From Brevundimonas sp. (GTDB lineage Bacteria; Pseudomonadota; Alphaproteobacteria; Caulobacterales; Caulobacteraceae): a stretch of 64,000 nucleotides of DNA. Of the stretch, positions 52,955 to 61,618 are shown piece after piece. A program made the translations under genes and the position numbers. Each line of letters starts with the position of its first letter. The stretch's first letter is position 1. The notes beneath the pieces are model-generated. The model had not been told where the DNA came from and searched no databases. It saw only the letters and a list, made by a program, of their open reading frames with translations. The stretch lies in NCBI RefSeq assembly GCF_029946145.1, contig NZ_JAQSDY010000005.1:1-64000 (forward strand), written 5' to 3'.

Positions 52955-53195
52955 CGACTCCTCCCCACATCGTGGGGAGGAGGACCGCCCGCGCGACTCA
53001 GCGCCCTCCCCGAACTTTTCAGCGCGACGCCGAAAGGACGATGACGTACGTCCGCATGCGCGCGCTTTCTCCCTCCCCTTCATGGGGAGGGATGTCGGCG
53101 CGAAGCGACGACAGGGTGGGGTAAGGCTGGACAATTCCCCACCCGGTCGCTGCGCGACCTCCCTCCCCACAAGGGGGAGGGAGAAGGAGACTCAC
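52955..53195. repeat. Repeat-rich intergenic region before cysS
   Basis: It contains hairpin CTCCTCCCCAC/GTGGGGAGGAG at ~52959-52983 and a larger inverted element at ~53068-53191: CTCCCTCCCCTTCATGGGGA on the left and CCTCCCTCCCCACAAGGGGG on the right, with CCCACCCGGTCGCTGCGCGA inside. The latter matches the element in the terminase gene. I see no gene in it. Confidence 0.8.
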
Positions 53196-53207
53196 CTGCC
53201 TCTTGTC

Positions 53208-54617
53208 CTATCCCTTGACCCGCCAGGTCGCGCCCGTCGGACCGTCCATGACGACGACGTTCAGCGCATTCAGCCGGTCGCGGATACGGTCAGCCTCGGG
53301 CCAGTCCTTGCCGGTGCGCGCCGCGGCCCGTTGCTCCAGCAGGGTTTCGACCTCGGCCTTGAAGGCGTCGTCGACGCCGGCGTCGAACCAGGTCGCCGGC
53401 TCGGCCTGCAGCACGCCCAGGATCGCCGCGGCCGCGATCAGCTCGCCCTTGGCCCGCGCCACCACGCCGTGATCGCCGGCCGTCATGGCCCGCTCGATCT
53501 CGCTGGACAGGGCGAACAGGGTCGCCATGGCGCCCGGCGTGTTGATGTCGTCCTCGATGGCCTTGAGGAAGTCCTCGGGCGGCTCGTCGCCATTGGCCTC
53601 GACCCCGGCGGCGCGATGCAGCGCGCCATACAGCCGGTCCAGCGCCTTGCGGCTCTGGTCCAGCAGCGACTGGTTCCAGTCCAGCGGCTGGCGATAATGG
53701 GCGCTCAGCAGGGCCCAGCGCACCACCTCGCCCGGCATCGACTGCACCAGATCGTGCAGCAGCAGGACGTTGCCGATCGACTTGGACATCTTTTCCGCAT
53801 CGACGGTCAGGAAGCCATTGTGCATCCAGTAGCGGCTGTATTCTGCGTGGGCGTTCGGCTCATGCGCATGGCCGTGGGCGCAGACGCCCTGGGCGATCTC
53901 GTTCTCGTGGTGCGGAAACACCAGGTCGATGCCGCCGCCATGGATGTCGATCGGCAGGCCCAGCGTCTCCTCGATCATGGCCGAGCATTCGATATGCCAG
54001 CCCGGACGCCCCTCGCCCCACGGCGACGGCCAGGACGGCTCGCCCTCCTTCGAGGGCTTCCACAACACGAAGTCGTGCGGATTCTTCTTGTACGGCGCGA
54101 CCTCGACCCGCGCCCCGGCGATCATGTCGTCCAGATTGCGCCCGGACAGCCGACCGTAGGTCTCATAGGACGAGACGTCGAACAGCACATGGCCCTCGGC
54201 CGCATAGGCGCAGCCCTGCTCCATGATGGCGCCGATCTGTCTGACGATGGCGTCCATATGGTCGGTGACGTGCGGCGCCAGGTCCGGCGGCGAGACGTTC
54301 AGCCGGCTCATGTCCTCCAGATAGGCGGCCTCGTAACGCGAGGTGACCTCGCCGATCGGCGTGCCCTCCTTCGCCGCCTTCGCATTGATCTTGTCGTCCA
54401 CGTCGGTGACGTTGCGGGCGTAGATGACCTTGTCCGCCCCGTACTCGCGGCGCAGCAGCCGCACCAGCACGTCGAACACCACGGGCGGCCGGGCATTGCC
54501 GATGTGGGCGTAGTCATAGACCGTCGGGCCGCAGACATAGAGGGTCACCCGGTCCGGATCGCGGGGGGTGAACACGCGCTTTTCGCGGTGCAGGGTGTCG
54601 TGCAGGATCAGCGGCAT
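53208..54617 (-). CDS. cysS: Cysteinyl-tRNA synthetase
   Basis: The 469-residue class I synthetase has the zinc-ligand Cys29 in VCGPTVYDYAHIGNARP, the HIGN motif at residues 38-41, WHIECSAM with the second zinc Cys, and the EKMSKSIGNVL KMSKS motif near residue 280. It charges tRNA-Cys. The start is the ATG at 54617; the gene is divergent from folE across 92 bp. Confidence 0.96.
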   Translation of the reverse strand: MPLILHDTLHREKRVFTPRDPDRVTLYVCGPTVYDYAHIGNARPPVVFDVLVRLLRREYGADKVIYARNVTDVDDKINAKAAKEGTPIGEVTSRYEAAYLEDMSRLNVSPPDLAPHVTDHMDAIVRQIGAIMEQGCAYAAEGHVLFDVSSYETYGRLSGRNLDDMIAGARVEVAPYKKNPHDFVLWKPSKEGEPSWPSPWGEGRPGWHIECSAMIEETLGLPIDIHGGGIDLVFPHHENEIAQGVCAHGHAHEPNAHAEYSRYWMHNGFLTVDAEKMSKSIGNVLLLHDLVQSMPGEVVRWALLSAHYRQPLDWNQSLLDQSRKALDRLYGALHRAAGVEANGDEPPEDFLKAIEDDINTPGAMATLFALSSEIERAMTAGDHGVVARAKGELIAAAAILGVLQAEPATWFDAGVDDAFKAEVETLLEQRAAARTGKDWPEADRIRDRLNALNVVVMDGPTGATWRVKG

Positions 54618-54709
54618 AGTGAGGCGGAAGCTTTCAGTTTTCTTGCAGGACGGACCGGCGGTCCCATATAGCCGTCCTGCTGCACAAGCGAACAGCGTCG
54701 AGATCGATA

Positions 54710-55327
54710 ATGAGCGTCATCCCCGTCAAGCCGGTTCTCGTTGGAGACAACGACCCCGCCCCGCGCCCCTCGCGCGAGAAGGCGTTGGAGGCTGTCCGCA
54801 CCCTGCTGGCCTGGGCGGGCGACAATCCGGACCGTCCGGGCCTGATCGACACGCCGCGCCGCGTCGTCGACGCCTATGGCGAATGGTTCGACGGCTATGA
54901 CGCCGACGTCGAGAAGGAGCTGAGCCGCACCTTCGAGGACGTCCAGGGCTATGACGACATGGTGCTGCTGCGCGACATCGAGGTCGAGAGCCACTGCGAG
55001 CACCACATGGCCCCCTTCATCGGCAAGGCCTATGTCGCCTACATCCCCGACGAAAAGGTCGTCGGCATCTCCAAGCTGGCCCGGGTGGTCGAGATCTTCT
55101 CGCGCCGCCTGCAGACCCAAGAAGTGCTGACCAACCAGATCGCCGCCGCCATCGAATCGCACCTGCAGCCCGCGGGCGTGGCCATCCTGATCGACGCCGA
55201 ACACCAGTGCATGACCACGCGCGGCGTGCATCACCGCCACGTTTCGACCATCACCACCCGGTTCACTGGCGTCTTCAAGTCCGACGGCGCGCTCAAGGAC
55301 CGTTTCCTGAAACTCGCCAGGGGCTGA
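54710..55327 (+). CDS. folE: GTP cyclohydrolase I
   Basis: The 205-residue enzyme converts GTP to 7,8-dihydroneopterin triphosphate, the first step of folate synthesis. Conserved blocks are [20 protein letters not shown] with zinc ligands Cys and His, [16 protein letters not shown], and [13 protein letters not shown] with the third zinc ligand Cys. The start is the ATG at 54710. Confidence 0.95.
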   Translation: MSVIPVKPVLVGDNDPAPRPSREKALEAVRTLLAWAGDNPDRPGLIDTPRRVVDAYGEWFDGYDADVEKELSRTFEDVQGYDDMVLLRDIEVESHCEHHMAPFIGKAYVAYIPDEKVVGISKLARVVEIFSRRLQTQEVLTNQIAAAIESHLQPAGVAILIDAEHQCMTTRGVHHRHVSTITTRFTGVFKSDGALKDRFLKLARG

Positions 55328-55490
55328 TCGGCTCGCCCCGCAGGCGTATTTCGCGCAATCGCCGCGCTTCGGAACCTCAACGGGCCCGAAGCCGCTTTAC
55401 AAGCGAGTTGCGGGACGCCAAGAGACGAACCGAACGTCATAGCTTGCGCTCGCCGCCATCGCGCCGGGCTGTATGGAGAGACTGAAGCAC

Positions 55491-55934
55491 ATGGGCTCCA
55501 AACTTTCAGGTCCCGGTGGCCAGGGCGGCAAGACCATCGAGCAGAACGCGGACATCAACGTCACGCCGTTCGTCGACATCATGCTGGTGCTCCTGATCAT
55601 CTTCATGGTCGCCGCGCCGCTGGCTACCGTTTCGATCCGCCTCGACCTGCCGCCGGCGACGCCGCCGGACCCGGCCGACAAGCCGAAGGAGCCGGTCTAC
55701 ATAACCATCCAGGAAACCGGTTCGATCTTCATCGCCGAACAGGCGACCACGCTGGAAACCCTGATCCCGGACGTCTGCGCGGCCCTCGGCGGCGGCAACC
55801 CCGGCTGCAAGGAAGAGCGCGTCTTCGTCCGCGCCCAGCCGGAAGTGAAGTACGACCAGTTCATGGAGGTCATGAACGCCCTCCAGGAGCAGGGCTTCTA
55901 CAAGGTCGGCCTGCTGAACGAAGACATCGAATAG
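55491..55934 (+). CDS. ExbD/TolR family biopolymer transport protein (second copy)
   Basis: From the ATG at 55491 (GGAGAG 10 bp upstream) the product has 147 residues. It has the ExbD helix NVTPFVDIMLVLLIIFMVAA with the essential Asp, a periplasmic domain, and ends GFYKVGLLNEDIE. Compared with ExbD at 18851 it has an extra loop with two cysteines (CAALGGGNPGCKEE), which may form a disulfide. No ExbB partner is next to it. In Caulobacteraceae a lone ExbD may work with the exbB-exbD-tonB unit. Confidence 0.88.
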   Translation: MGSKLSGPGGQGGKTIEQNADINVTPFVDIMLVLLIIFMVAAPLATVSIRLDLPPATPPDPADKPKEPVYITIQETGSIFIAEQATTLETLIPDVCAALGGGNPGCKEERVFVRAQPEVKYDQFMEVMNALQEQGFYKVGLLNEDIE

Positions 55935-55959
55935 GCTTTCCGCCTTTTCAAACGAAACA

Positions 55960-55992
55960 GGGCCGCATCCGGCGAGGATGCGGCCCTTTTTC
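55960..55992 (+). terminator. Rho-independent terminator after the second exbD
   Basis: Stem GGGCCGCATCC/GGATGCGGCCC (11 bp) with a 5-base loop, followed by TTTTTC. Confidence 0.9.
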
Positions 55993-56012
55993 TTGCCCGG
56001 TGTGCAGGCGGC

Positions 56013-56954
56013 CTACTGGACCGACTGGCGGGGCGTGGCCGGCGACGCGGCGCCCGTCCCCGCCGCTGGCTGGTAGGGCCGTTCGCCCGCCGGCTCGGTC
56101 GGGGCCGGCGTCGCGGCGGCCGGCGCGGGCGTGCGAGCCGCGGGGCGCGGCGCGGGTCGGCGCGCCGGCGGTCGGGCCGCGGCGCGGGCTGGCGTGGAGC
56201 GGACCGGAGCAGCCGCCGGCGGCGCCGCGGGGGGCGAATCAGCGGCGGCGGTCTGGACGGGAGGCGGCGCGCTTGCAGCGGCGGGTCCCGGCACGGCGGG
56301 CGCGGGCGTGGCTGAGGCCGTGGCGGCGGCGGCCCGGGCGGCCAGTTGCTGGCGGGCCTGGAAGCGGTGAGCCAGTTTCTCGGTCAGGACGCGCGCGGCG
56401 GCGGGCTCCATCTGGGCCATGATCGCGGCAAGCGAACGGGGCCTCATCGCGGCGGCGACCGGCAGGCGGACATCATCGGACAGGGTGGCGAACACGCGGG
56501 CGGCCTCTCTGGGCCGCATGGCGGAATAGACGGCGACCAGCCGGTCGTTCTCAGCCTTTTCCTGCTCGCTGACCTGACCCAGCAGAACCCGGACCTCGGC
56601 CTTGACGGCCTCGAGCGCGGCGACCTTGGCGTCGAGCTTCTGTTCCGCCGTCGCCATCAACGGCAGCATGGCGGCCAGATCGGCGTCTCGCGCATCCAGT
56701 TCGGTGCGGCGTCCCGAGAGCGACTGGAGGATCCGCAGCTCGGCGGGCGAAATGCCTGCCTGCTGGGCCAGCTGTTCCGGCGTCAGGGCGCAGACGGCGG
56801 CGGCGGCCACGGCCGGCGCCCCGGCTGGCGCCGCTTCCTCGGCCCAGGCCTTGGCGCCCTCGAACATGCCGGGCGCGACCCCGACCGCGCGGACGACCAC
56901 CACCCCCCCGATGGCGATGGCGATCAGCGGCAGCAGGCGAGGAATCTTGCTCAT
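56013..56954 (-). CDS. motE: MotE-like flagellar protein
   Basis: The 313-residue protein has an N-terminal membrane helix (LPLIAIAIGGVVVVRAVGVA), a helical region with heptad character (LSGRRTELDARDADLAAMLP; AEQKLDAKVAALEAVKAEVR) and an MgtE_N-like segment (VYSAMRPREAARVFATLSDD; MEPAAARVLTEKLAHRF). The last ~110 residues are a Pro/Ala-rich tail. MotE in rhizobia is a periplasmic chaperone for MotC. It is the last gene after fliL-fliM-DUF6468. The name is by similarity and context. Confidence 0.75.
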   Translation of the reverse strand: MSKIPRLLPLIAIAIGGVVVVRAVGVAPGMFEGAKAWAEEAAPAGAPAVAAAAVCALTPEQLAQQAGISPAELRILQSLSGRRTELDARDADLAAMLPLMATAEQKLDAKVAALEAVKAEVRVLLGQVSEQEKAENDRLVAVYSAMRPREAARVFATLSDDVRLPVAAAMRPRSLAAIMAQMEPAAARVLTEKLAHRFQARQQLAARAAAATASATPAPAVPGPAAASAPPPVQTAAADSPPAAPPAAAPVRSTPARAAARPPARRPAPRPAARTPAPAAATPAPTEPAGERPYQPAAGTGAASPATPRQSVQ

Positions 56955-57020
56955 GATCGGCTACTCATTGGGCCCTCAGGTGGCCCGGCGGCGCGCCGGG
57001 CACAGGGCGGGAAAAAGGGG

Positions 57021-57563
57021 TCAGGCGGCGAACAGGTCTTCGTCCAGGCTACGTCGGGCCCGGTTGATGCTTTGCTTCGCGGACTGGTTAGCGGTCAGGG
57101 CGCCGAGGATGGCGGCGACATTGTTTCCACCGGCGACGGGCGCGGGCGCGCGGGCGGCGGCGGGCGCCATGCCCTGGATGCGTTCCGCCAGGGCCGCCAT
57201 GCGCAGCGCCCGCTCGTCCTCGACCTGTGCGACTGCCACGGGCGTGGGTTGCGGCTTGACGTGGGCGGGCGCCGCTTCGGCGGAGTGAGCGGGCCCGCGG
57301 GCGATCAGCGCCTCCAGCTGGGCCTTCACTTCTCGGGCCTTGATGATGCGGTCGTGCAGCAGATCCGTCTCCTGACCCGAAGCCCGCAGGCTGGCCAGAG
57401 CCGCTTCGGCGCGGCCGGCGGCGGTGTTCAATTCGGTGACGGCCGAGGCGAAAGCCTGCTGACCGGCACGAAGCGCGGTCAGCTTTTTCTCCAGCCGCAC
57501 GCCGTAGCCGAGGGCCGCGACCAGCAGCAGCATGAGGACGCCATCGAGAATTATACCGGTCAT
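57021..57563 (-). CDS. DUF6468 family flagellar-operon protein
   Basis: The 180-residue protein has an N-terminal membrane helix (ILDGVLMLLLVAALGYGVRL), a coiled-coil region (KKLTALRAGQQAFASAVTEL to IIKAREVKAQLEALIARG), and an Ala/Pro linker with a conserved end (SINRARRSLDEDLFAA). This matches DUF6468 proteins that follow fliM in alphaproteobacteria. Its start overlaps the fliM stop as TGATG. Exact role unknown; membrane anchoring near the switch is inferred. Confidence 0.82.
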   Translation of the reverse strand: MTGIILDGVLMLLLVAALGYGVRLEKKLTALRAGQQAFASAVTELNTAAGRAEAALASLRASGQETDLLHDRIIKAREVKAQLEALIARGPAHSAEAAPAHVKPQPTPVAVAQVEDERALRMAALAERIQGMAPAAARAPAPVAGGNNVAAILGALTANQSAKQSINRARRSLDEDLFAA

Positions 57564-58645
57564 CAGCGTTTTCCCTTCGTCAGACTGGTCGCCGCCTCGA
57601 TGCTGATCGGAGCCTCGACGCGCACGGCGATATGCTGGCCCTTGCGGCCCATCCGGCCGGTCGTGACCGGGATCGATCCGCAGCGGACCGAAATGTCGCT
57701 GTCGGGTGTGGCGTTCAGCATCAGGGTGTCGCCGACCTTCAGCGCCAGGACCTGCGACAGGGGCAACTGCTGCTCGTCCAGAACCGCGCGGACCTCGGTC
57801 TCGGTGGTCCAGAGCTCGGTGGCCAGGTGGCCTTCCCAGATGTTGTCGCGCCCGAACTTCTCACCCATGAACTGCTGCAGCAGCATCTTCCGGATGGGCT
57901 CGAGCGTGGCGTAGGGCAGCAGCAGTTCGATGCGGCCGCCCCGGTCCTCCATGTCGATGCGCAACTTGACCAGGATGGCGGCGTTGGCCGGGCGGGCGAT
58001 GGCGGCGAAGCGCGGATTGGTCTCCAGCCGGTCGAGGGTGAAATGCACCGGGGTCAGCGGTTCGAAAGCCGCGCGGGCGTCAGCCAGCACGACCTCGACC
58101 ATCCGCTGGACCAGCACCCGCTCGATGGTGGTGTAGGGCCGGCCCTCGATGCGCAGGGCCGCGGTGCCGCGACGACCACCCAGCAGGACATCGACGATCG
58201 AATAGATCAGATTGGAATCGACCGTCAGCAGGCCGTAGTTGTCCAGCTCCTCCGCCCGGAACACCGCCAGGATGGCCGGCAGAGGGATGGAGTTCAGATA
58301 GTCGCCGAAGCGGATCGAGGAGATGTTGTCGAGGCTGACCTCGACGTTGTCCGAGGTAAAGTTGCGCAGGGAGGTCGTCATCAGCCGCACGAGGCGGTCG
58401 AAGACGATCTCGAGCATCGGCAGGCGCTCGTAGGACACCAGCGCCGAGTTGATGATGGCGCGGATGCCCGACCGTTCGGACCCGTCGTCCTCTCCAAGGT
58501 CGAACCCCAGCAGGCTGTCGATCTCGTCCTGGTTCAGGACGCGCTCGGCCATGGCGGCCGGGCGTTCGTCCGCGGCGTCCTCGGCCAGCGGATCGATCGT
58601 TTCCGCGAACGGATCGGCGTCGTCGGCGAAGGCCGCATCGGTCAT
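57563..58645 (-). CDS. fliM: Flagellar motor switch protein FliM
   Basis: The 360-residue protein has the FliM order: an N-terminal segment with VLNQDEIDSLLGFD (the CheY-P binding region), a middle CheC-like domain (LPMLEIVFDRLVRLMTTSLR; GDYLNSIPLPAILAVFRAEE) and a C-terminal SpoA domain (LDEQQLPLSQVLALKVGDTL). FliM forms the C-ring with FliG and FliN. It is 2 bp after fliL. Confidence 0.95.
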   Translation of the reverse strand: MTDAAFADDADPFAETIDPLAEDAADERPAAMAERVLNQDEIDSLLGFDLGEDDGSERSGIRAIINSALVSYERLPMLEIVFDRLVRLMTTSLRNFTSDNVEVSLDNISSIRFGDYLNSIPLPAILAVFRAEELDNYGLLTVDSNLIYSIVDVLLGGRRGTAALRIEGRPYTTIERVLVQRMVEVVLADARAAFEPLTPVHFTLDRLETNPRFAAIARPANAAILVKLRIDMEDRGGRIELLLPYATLEPIRKMLLQQFMGEKFGRDNIWEGHLATELWTTETEVRAVLDEQQLPLSQVLALKVGDTLMLNATPDSDISVRCGSIPVTTGRMGRKGQHIAVRVEAPISIEAATSLTKGKR

Positions 58646-58647
58646 GC

Positions 58648-59298
58648 CTAGTTCACCAGCATTTCTTCGATCAGCACCGCGTCCACCTTGCCCGGCGCGG
58701 CGATCAGATTGACGCGGCGCAGGATCTCGGCGCGCAGCTGGAAGCTGCCGGCCGACCCGGCGAGGTCTTCGGGACGGAGTTCCCGCAGGAAGCCCTGGAA
58801 CATGTCCTGCATCCGCGGCATCTCGGCCTGCAGCTGCTCGGCGACGTGAGCGTCCTTCGTCTCCAGCGTCAATTTCAGCTTCAGGAACGTCGGGCGGCCG
58901 TCCGGCGACTGAATGTTCACCACCATGTCGGGCAGGGTGAAGAAGGTCACGCCATCCGGACCTTCCGCGATAACGCCCAACGAAGGATCCGCCGCCGCGT
59001 CACCGCCGCCGCCATGCCCGCCCTTCTTGTCTTCCTTTTTCTCGTGACCGCCCTTCTTCTCCGCGCCGGGGGAGCCGTCTTCGGCGACGGCGGGCTTTGG
59101 CTGCATCAGGAAGAAGGCCGCGCCCCCGCCCCCGCCCAGCACCACAAGGGCCGCCGGGATGATGATGAACAGCAGCGGCAGCTTCTTTTTCTTGGGCGCC
59201 TCGCCCTCTTCGCCTTCCGGCGTCGGCGTATCCGACACGGCGGGCAGGTTGGCGTCGTCGTCTGTCGCCGCGCCCTTCTTCTTGCCGAATTTGAACAT
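58648..59298 (-). CDS. fliL: Flagellar basal body-associated protein FliL
   Basis: From the ATG at 59298 the product has 216 residues. There is a charged cytosolic start, a membrane helix (LPLLFIIIPAALVVLGGGGG), a Lys/Gly/His-rich linker and a periplasmic FliL domain (VTFFTLPDMVVNIQSPDGRP; FLKLKLTLETKDAHVAEQLQ). FliL rings around stator units and raises motor torque. It is the first gene of fliL-fliM-DUF6468-motE. Confidence 0.92.
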   Translation of the reverse strand: MFKFGKKKGAATDDDANLPAVSDTPTPEGEEGEAPKKKKLPLLFIIIPAALVVLGGGGGAAFFLMQPKPAVAEDGSPGAEKKGGHEKKEDKKGGHGGGGDAAADPSLGVIAEGPDGVTFFTLPDMVVNIQSPDGRPTFLKLKLTLETKDAHVAEQLQAEMPRMQDMFQGFLRELRPEDLAGSAGSFQLRAEILRRVNLIAAPGKVDAVLIEEMLVN

Positions 59299-59343
59299 GC
59301 ACCGCGCCCCGAGAATCTCTCGGTCCATACGACCGTTTTTTGG

Positions 59344-59358
59344 TTAACGAGCCGCTAA
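59344..59358 (-). promoter_or_regulatory. Putative CtrA binding site upstream of fliL
   Basis: The sequence TTAACGAGCCGCTAA (TTAG-N7-TTAA on the minus strand) matches the CtrA consensus TTAA-N7-TTAA with one change. It is ~50 bp upstream of the fliL start. In Caulobacter fliLM is a class II gene set controlled by CtrA. Confidence 0.5.
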
Positions 59359-59432
59359 GAACCGGCAAATCCTGCCGGGCTCCGGACCAGGCCATACGGC
59401 TCAAATGCCCGCCGTTGCTGGGTTAACCCTCC

Positions 59433-59447
59433 TGGCACGGCTGTTGC
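59433..59447 (+). promoter_or_regulatory. Sigma-54 promoter of the flgF operon
   Basis: TGGCACGGCTGTTGC matches the -24/-12 consensus TGGCAC-N5-TTGC perfectly. The predicted transcription start is near 59459, 15 bp ahead of the flgF GTG. It shows that in-frame starts further upstream (59405) cannot be used. Confidence 0.85.
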
Positions 59448-59473
59448 GAGGGATGATCCGAAAGGAGCCGCCC

Positions 59474-60208
59474 GTGGAAAACGCCGCCTATGTCGGACTG
59501 TCACGCCAGATGACGCTGCGCCGCGAGCTCGACATCGTGGCCAACAACATCGCCAATGCAGACACGACCGGCTTCAAGGTCGAACAGCTGCTGGTCGGCG
59601 AAGAGGTCGGCGAGCGGGCCCGCAACGCCTTCATCCGCCCGGGCGTCAGCTTCGTGCTGGACAACGGCGTCGGCCGCGATTTCGGCCAGGGCGCGCTGGG
59701 CCAGACGGGCCGGCAGCTGGACTTCGCCATCGAGGGGGAAGGCGCCTTCTTCAAGCTGACCGACGGAAGCGGCGAAGCCTTTACCCGCGACGGGGCCTTC
59801 ACCGTGGACGGCGAAGGCCGGCTGGTGACAGAAGGCGGCGCGGCCGTTCAGGGCGACGCCGGCGACATCATCCTGGACCCCGCCCTTGGCGAACCGTCGG
59901 TCGCGCCAGACGGCACGATCAGCCAGAACGGGGCCCTCGTTGGTCGTCTTTCGGTCGTGCGGTTTGACACCCTGGCCGCCCTCGAGAAGGGCGGCGACGG
60001 CCTGTACCGCAACGCCTCCAACGCCGCCGCCATCGAGGCCCCTGACGCCCGTGTGCGGCAGGGCATGCTGGAAGGCTCCAACGTCAATCCGATTCTCGAG
60101 ATCACCAATCTGATCGAGATCCAGCGCGCTTACGAAAGCATCAGCCGGATGATCGAGAACACCAACGACCTGTCACGCCGCGCCGTCGAGCGGCTGGGCC
60201 GGGCATAG
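59474..60208 (+). CDS. flgF: Flagellar basal-body rod protein FlgF
   Basis: The start is the GTG at 59474 (AAAGGAG 7 bp upstream), giving 244 residues. Rod-protein signatures are ELDIVANNIANADTTGFKVE near residue 20 and the C-terminal block LEITNLIEIQRAYESISRMI. The middle has the FlgE/F/G fold (GEGAFFKLTDGSGEAFTRDG). FlgF is a proximal rod component. Confidence 0.93.
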   Translation: MENAAYVGLSRQMTLRRELDIVANNIANADTTGFKVEQLLVGEEVGERARNAFIRPGVSFVLDNGVGRDFGQGALGQTGRQLDFAIEGEGAFFKLTDGSGEAFTRDGAFTVDGEGRLVTEGGAAVQGDAGDIILDPALGEPSVAPDGTISQNGALVGRLSVVRFDTLAALEKGGDGLYRNASNAAAIEAPDARVRQGMLEGSNVNPILEITNLIEIQRAYESISRMIENTNDLSRRAVERLGRA

Positions 60209-60224
60209 AAAGGGAGACTGGGAC

Positions 60225-61013
60225 ATGCGCGCGCTCAGAACCGCAGCCTCGGGCATGTCCGCCCAGCAGCTGAACGTCGAGGTCATCTCGAACAACATCG
60301 CCAACATGAACACCGTCGGCTTCAAGCGCCAGCGGGCCGAGTTCCAGGATCTGCTGTATCAGAACGTCGAACGGATGGGCGCGCAGTCGTCCAGCCAGGG
60401 CACGGTGGTCCCCACCGGGATCCAGATCGGCGCGGGCGTGAAGGCCGGCTCGGTCTATCGCGTCACCGAACAGGGCACGCCGACGCAGACGGGCGGCCGC
60501 TATGACATGGCCGTCGACGGCCGGGGTTATTTCCAGGTCATCCTGCCCTCGGGCGAGACCGCCTATACCCGGGCCGGTAATTTCTCGGTCAACGGCGAAG
60601 GCCAGCTGGTCACCGACGATGGCTATGCCGTCGAACCGGCCATCAGCATCCCGCAGGACGCGGTCGACGTGACGGTCTCCAAGTCCGGCCAGGTCCAGGT
60701 CATCACCGCGGGAGCGACGGAGCCCGCGACCGTCGGCCAGTTGGAGCTGGCGACGTTCTTCAATGAGGCGGGACTGGAAGCGGTCGGCGACAACCTGCTG
60801 ATGGAAACCGCGGCCTCAGGCTCGGCCACGGTCGGAACGCCGGGCGACGCAGGTCTGGGCCAGATACTGCAGGGCTACACCGAAGCCTCGAACGTCGACG
60901 CCGTGGCCGAGATCAGCGCCCTGATCATCGCCCAGCGCGCCTATGAGATGAACTCCAAGGTCATCACCACCGCCGACCAGATGCTGTCGGTCGCCTCGCA
61001 GGTGAAATCGTGA
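60225..61013 (+). CDS. flgG: Flagellar basal-body rod protein FlgG (distal rod)
   Basis: The 262-residue protein has the N-terminal ALRTAASGMSAQQLNVEVIS and NNIANMNTVGFKRQRAEFQD blocks, the central GRGYFQVILPSGETAYTRAG, and the C-terminal NVDAVAEISALIIAQRAYEM. The distal rod runs from FlgF to the hook. It starts 16 bp after flgF. Confidence 0.95.
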   Translation: MRALRTAASGMSAQQLNVEVISNNIANMNTVGFKRQRAEFQDLLYQNVERMGAQSSSQGTVVPTGIQIGAGVKAGSVYRVTEQGTPTQTGGRYDMAVDGRGYFQVILPSGETAYTRAGNFSVNGEGQLVTDDGYAVEPAISIPQDAVDVTVSKSGQVQVITAGATEPATVGQLELATFFNEAGLEAVGDNLLMETAASGSATVGTPGDAGLGQILQGYTEASNVDAVAEISALIIAQRAYEMNSKVITTADQMLSVASQVKS

Positions 61014-61606
61014 GGACGCTGATCCTCGCCGCCGTCGGGGCGGTGGCGTTCGCGGCGCCGGCGTTCGCCGGGCCGGTGACGCTGAAGGTCAATCCGGTGG
61101 ACTCCGACGGACGCGTGACCCTGGGGGACCTGTTCGACGGCGCCGGCGGCGCATCAAACGTCGTGGTCGGCCAGAGGGCCGGCCCCTCCATCGTGTTCGA
61201 GGCGGGACAGTTGCAGAGCCTGGCGCGCCAGTCGGGCCTCGACTGGGCAAATCCGGCCGGGTTGCGCCGGGTCGTGGTGCGCAACGCCGCCGTGGCGCCC
61301 GCCGCATCCCCCACGGACACGGCCATGGCCGCCGTCGCGCCGACCGTCTCGCGCCCTGTCCCCGTCCGCAGCGCCTATGCCGACCGGGTCATCAGCCGCA
61401 ACGACATCGTCGAGGTCGCCTATGAGGTCGGCGGCGTCCGCCTGACCATCAGTGGTCGGGCCGAGGGCAACGCCGCCGTCGGCCAGCGTCTGGCCATCCG
61501 CAACCTGCAGTCCAACCGGGTCATCGACGCCGTCGCCACCGCTCCCGGTCAGGCCGCCGCCGGCCCCGCCGCCCGTGCCTCCACCCAACAACTCGCCGCC
61601 CGCTAG
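61010..61606 (+). CDS. flgA: Flagellar P-ring assembly chaperone FlgA
   Basis: The 198-residue precursor begins with a signal peptide (ILAAVGAVAFAAPAFA). It ends with the SAF-type region of FlgA: RSAYADRVISRNDIVEVAYE, then GNAAVGQRLAIRNLQSNRVI. FlgA assists FlgI polymerisation in the periplasm. It is a little shorter than E. coli FlgA (219). The GTG start at 61010 overlaps the flgG stop as GTGA. Confidence 0.88.
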   Translation: MRTLILAAVGAVAFAAPAFAGPVTLKVNPVDSDGRVTLGDLFDGAGGASNVVVGQRAGPSIVFEAGQLQSLARQSGLDWANPAGLRRVVVRNAAVAPAASPTDTAMAAVAPTVSRPVPVRSAYADRVISRNDIVEVAYEVGGVRLTISGRAEGNAAVGQRLAIRNLQSNRVIDAVATAPGQAAAGPAARASTQQLAAR

Positions 61607-61618
61607 GGGAACAGTCTT

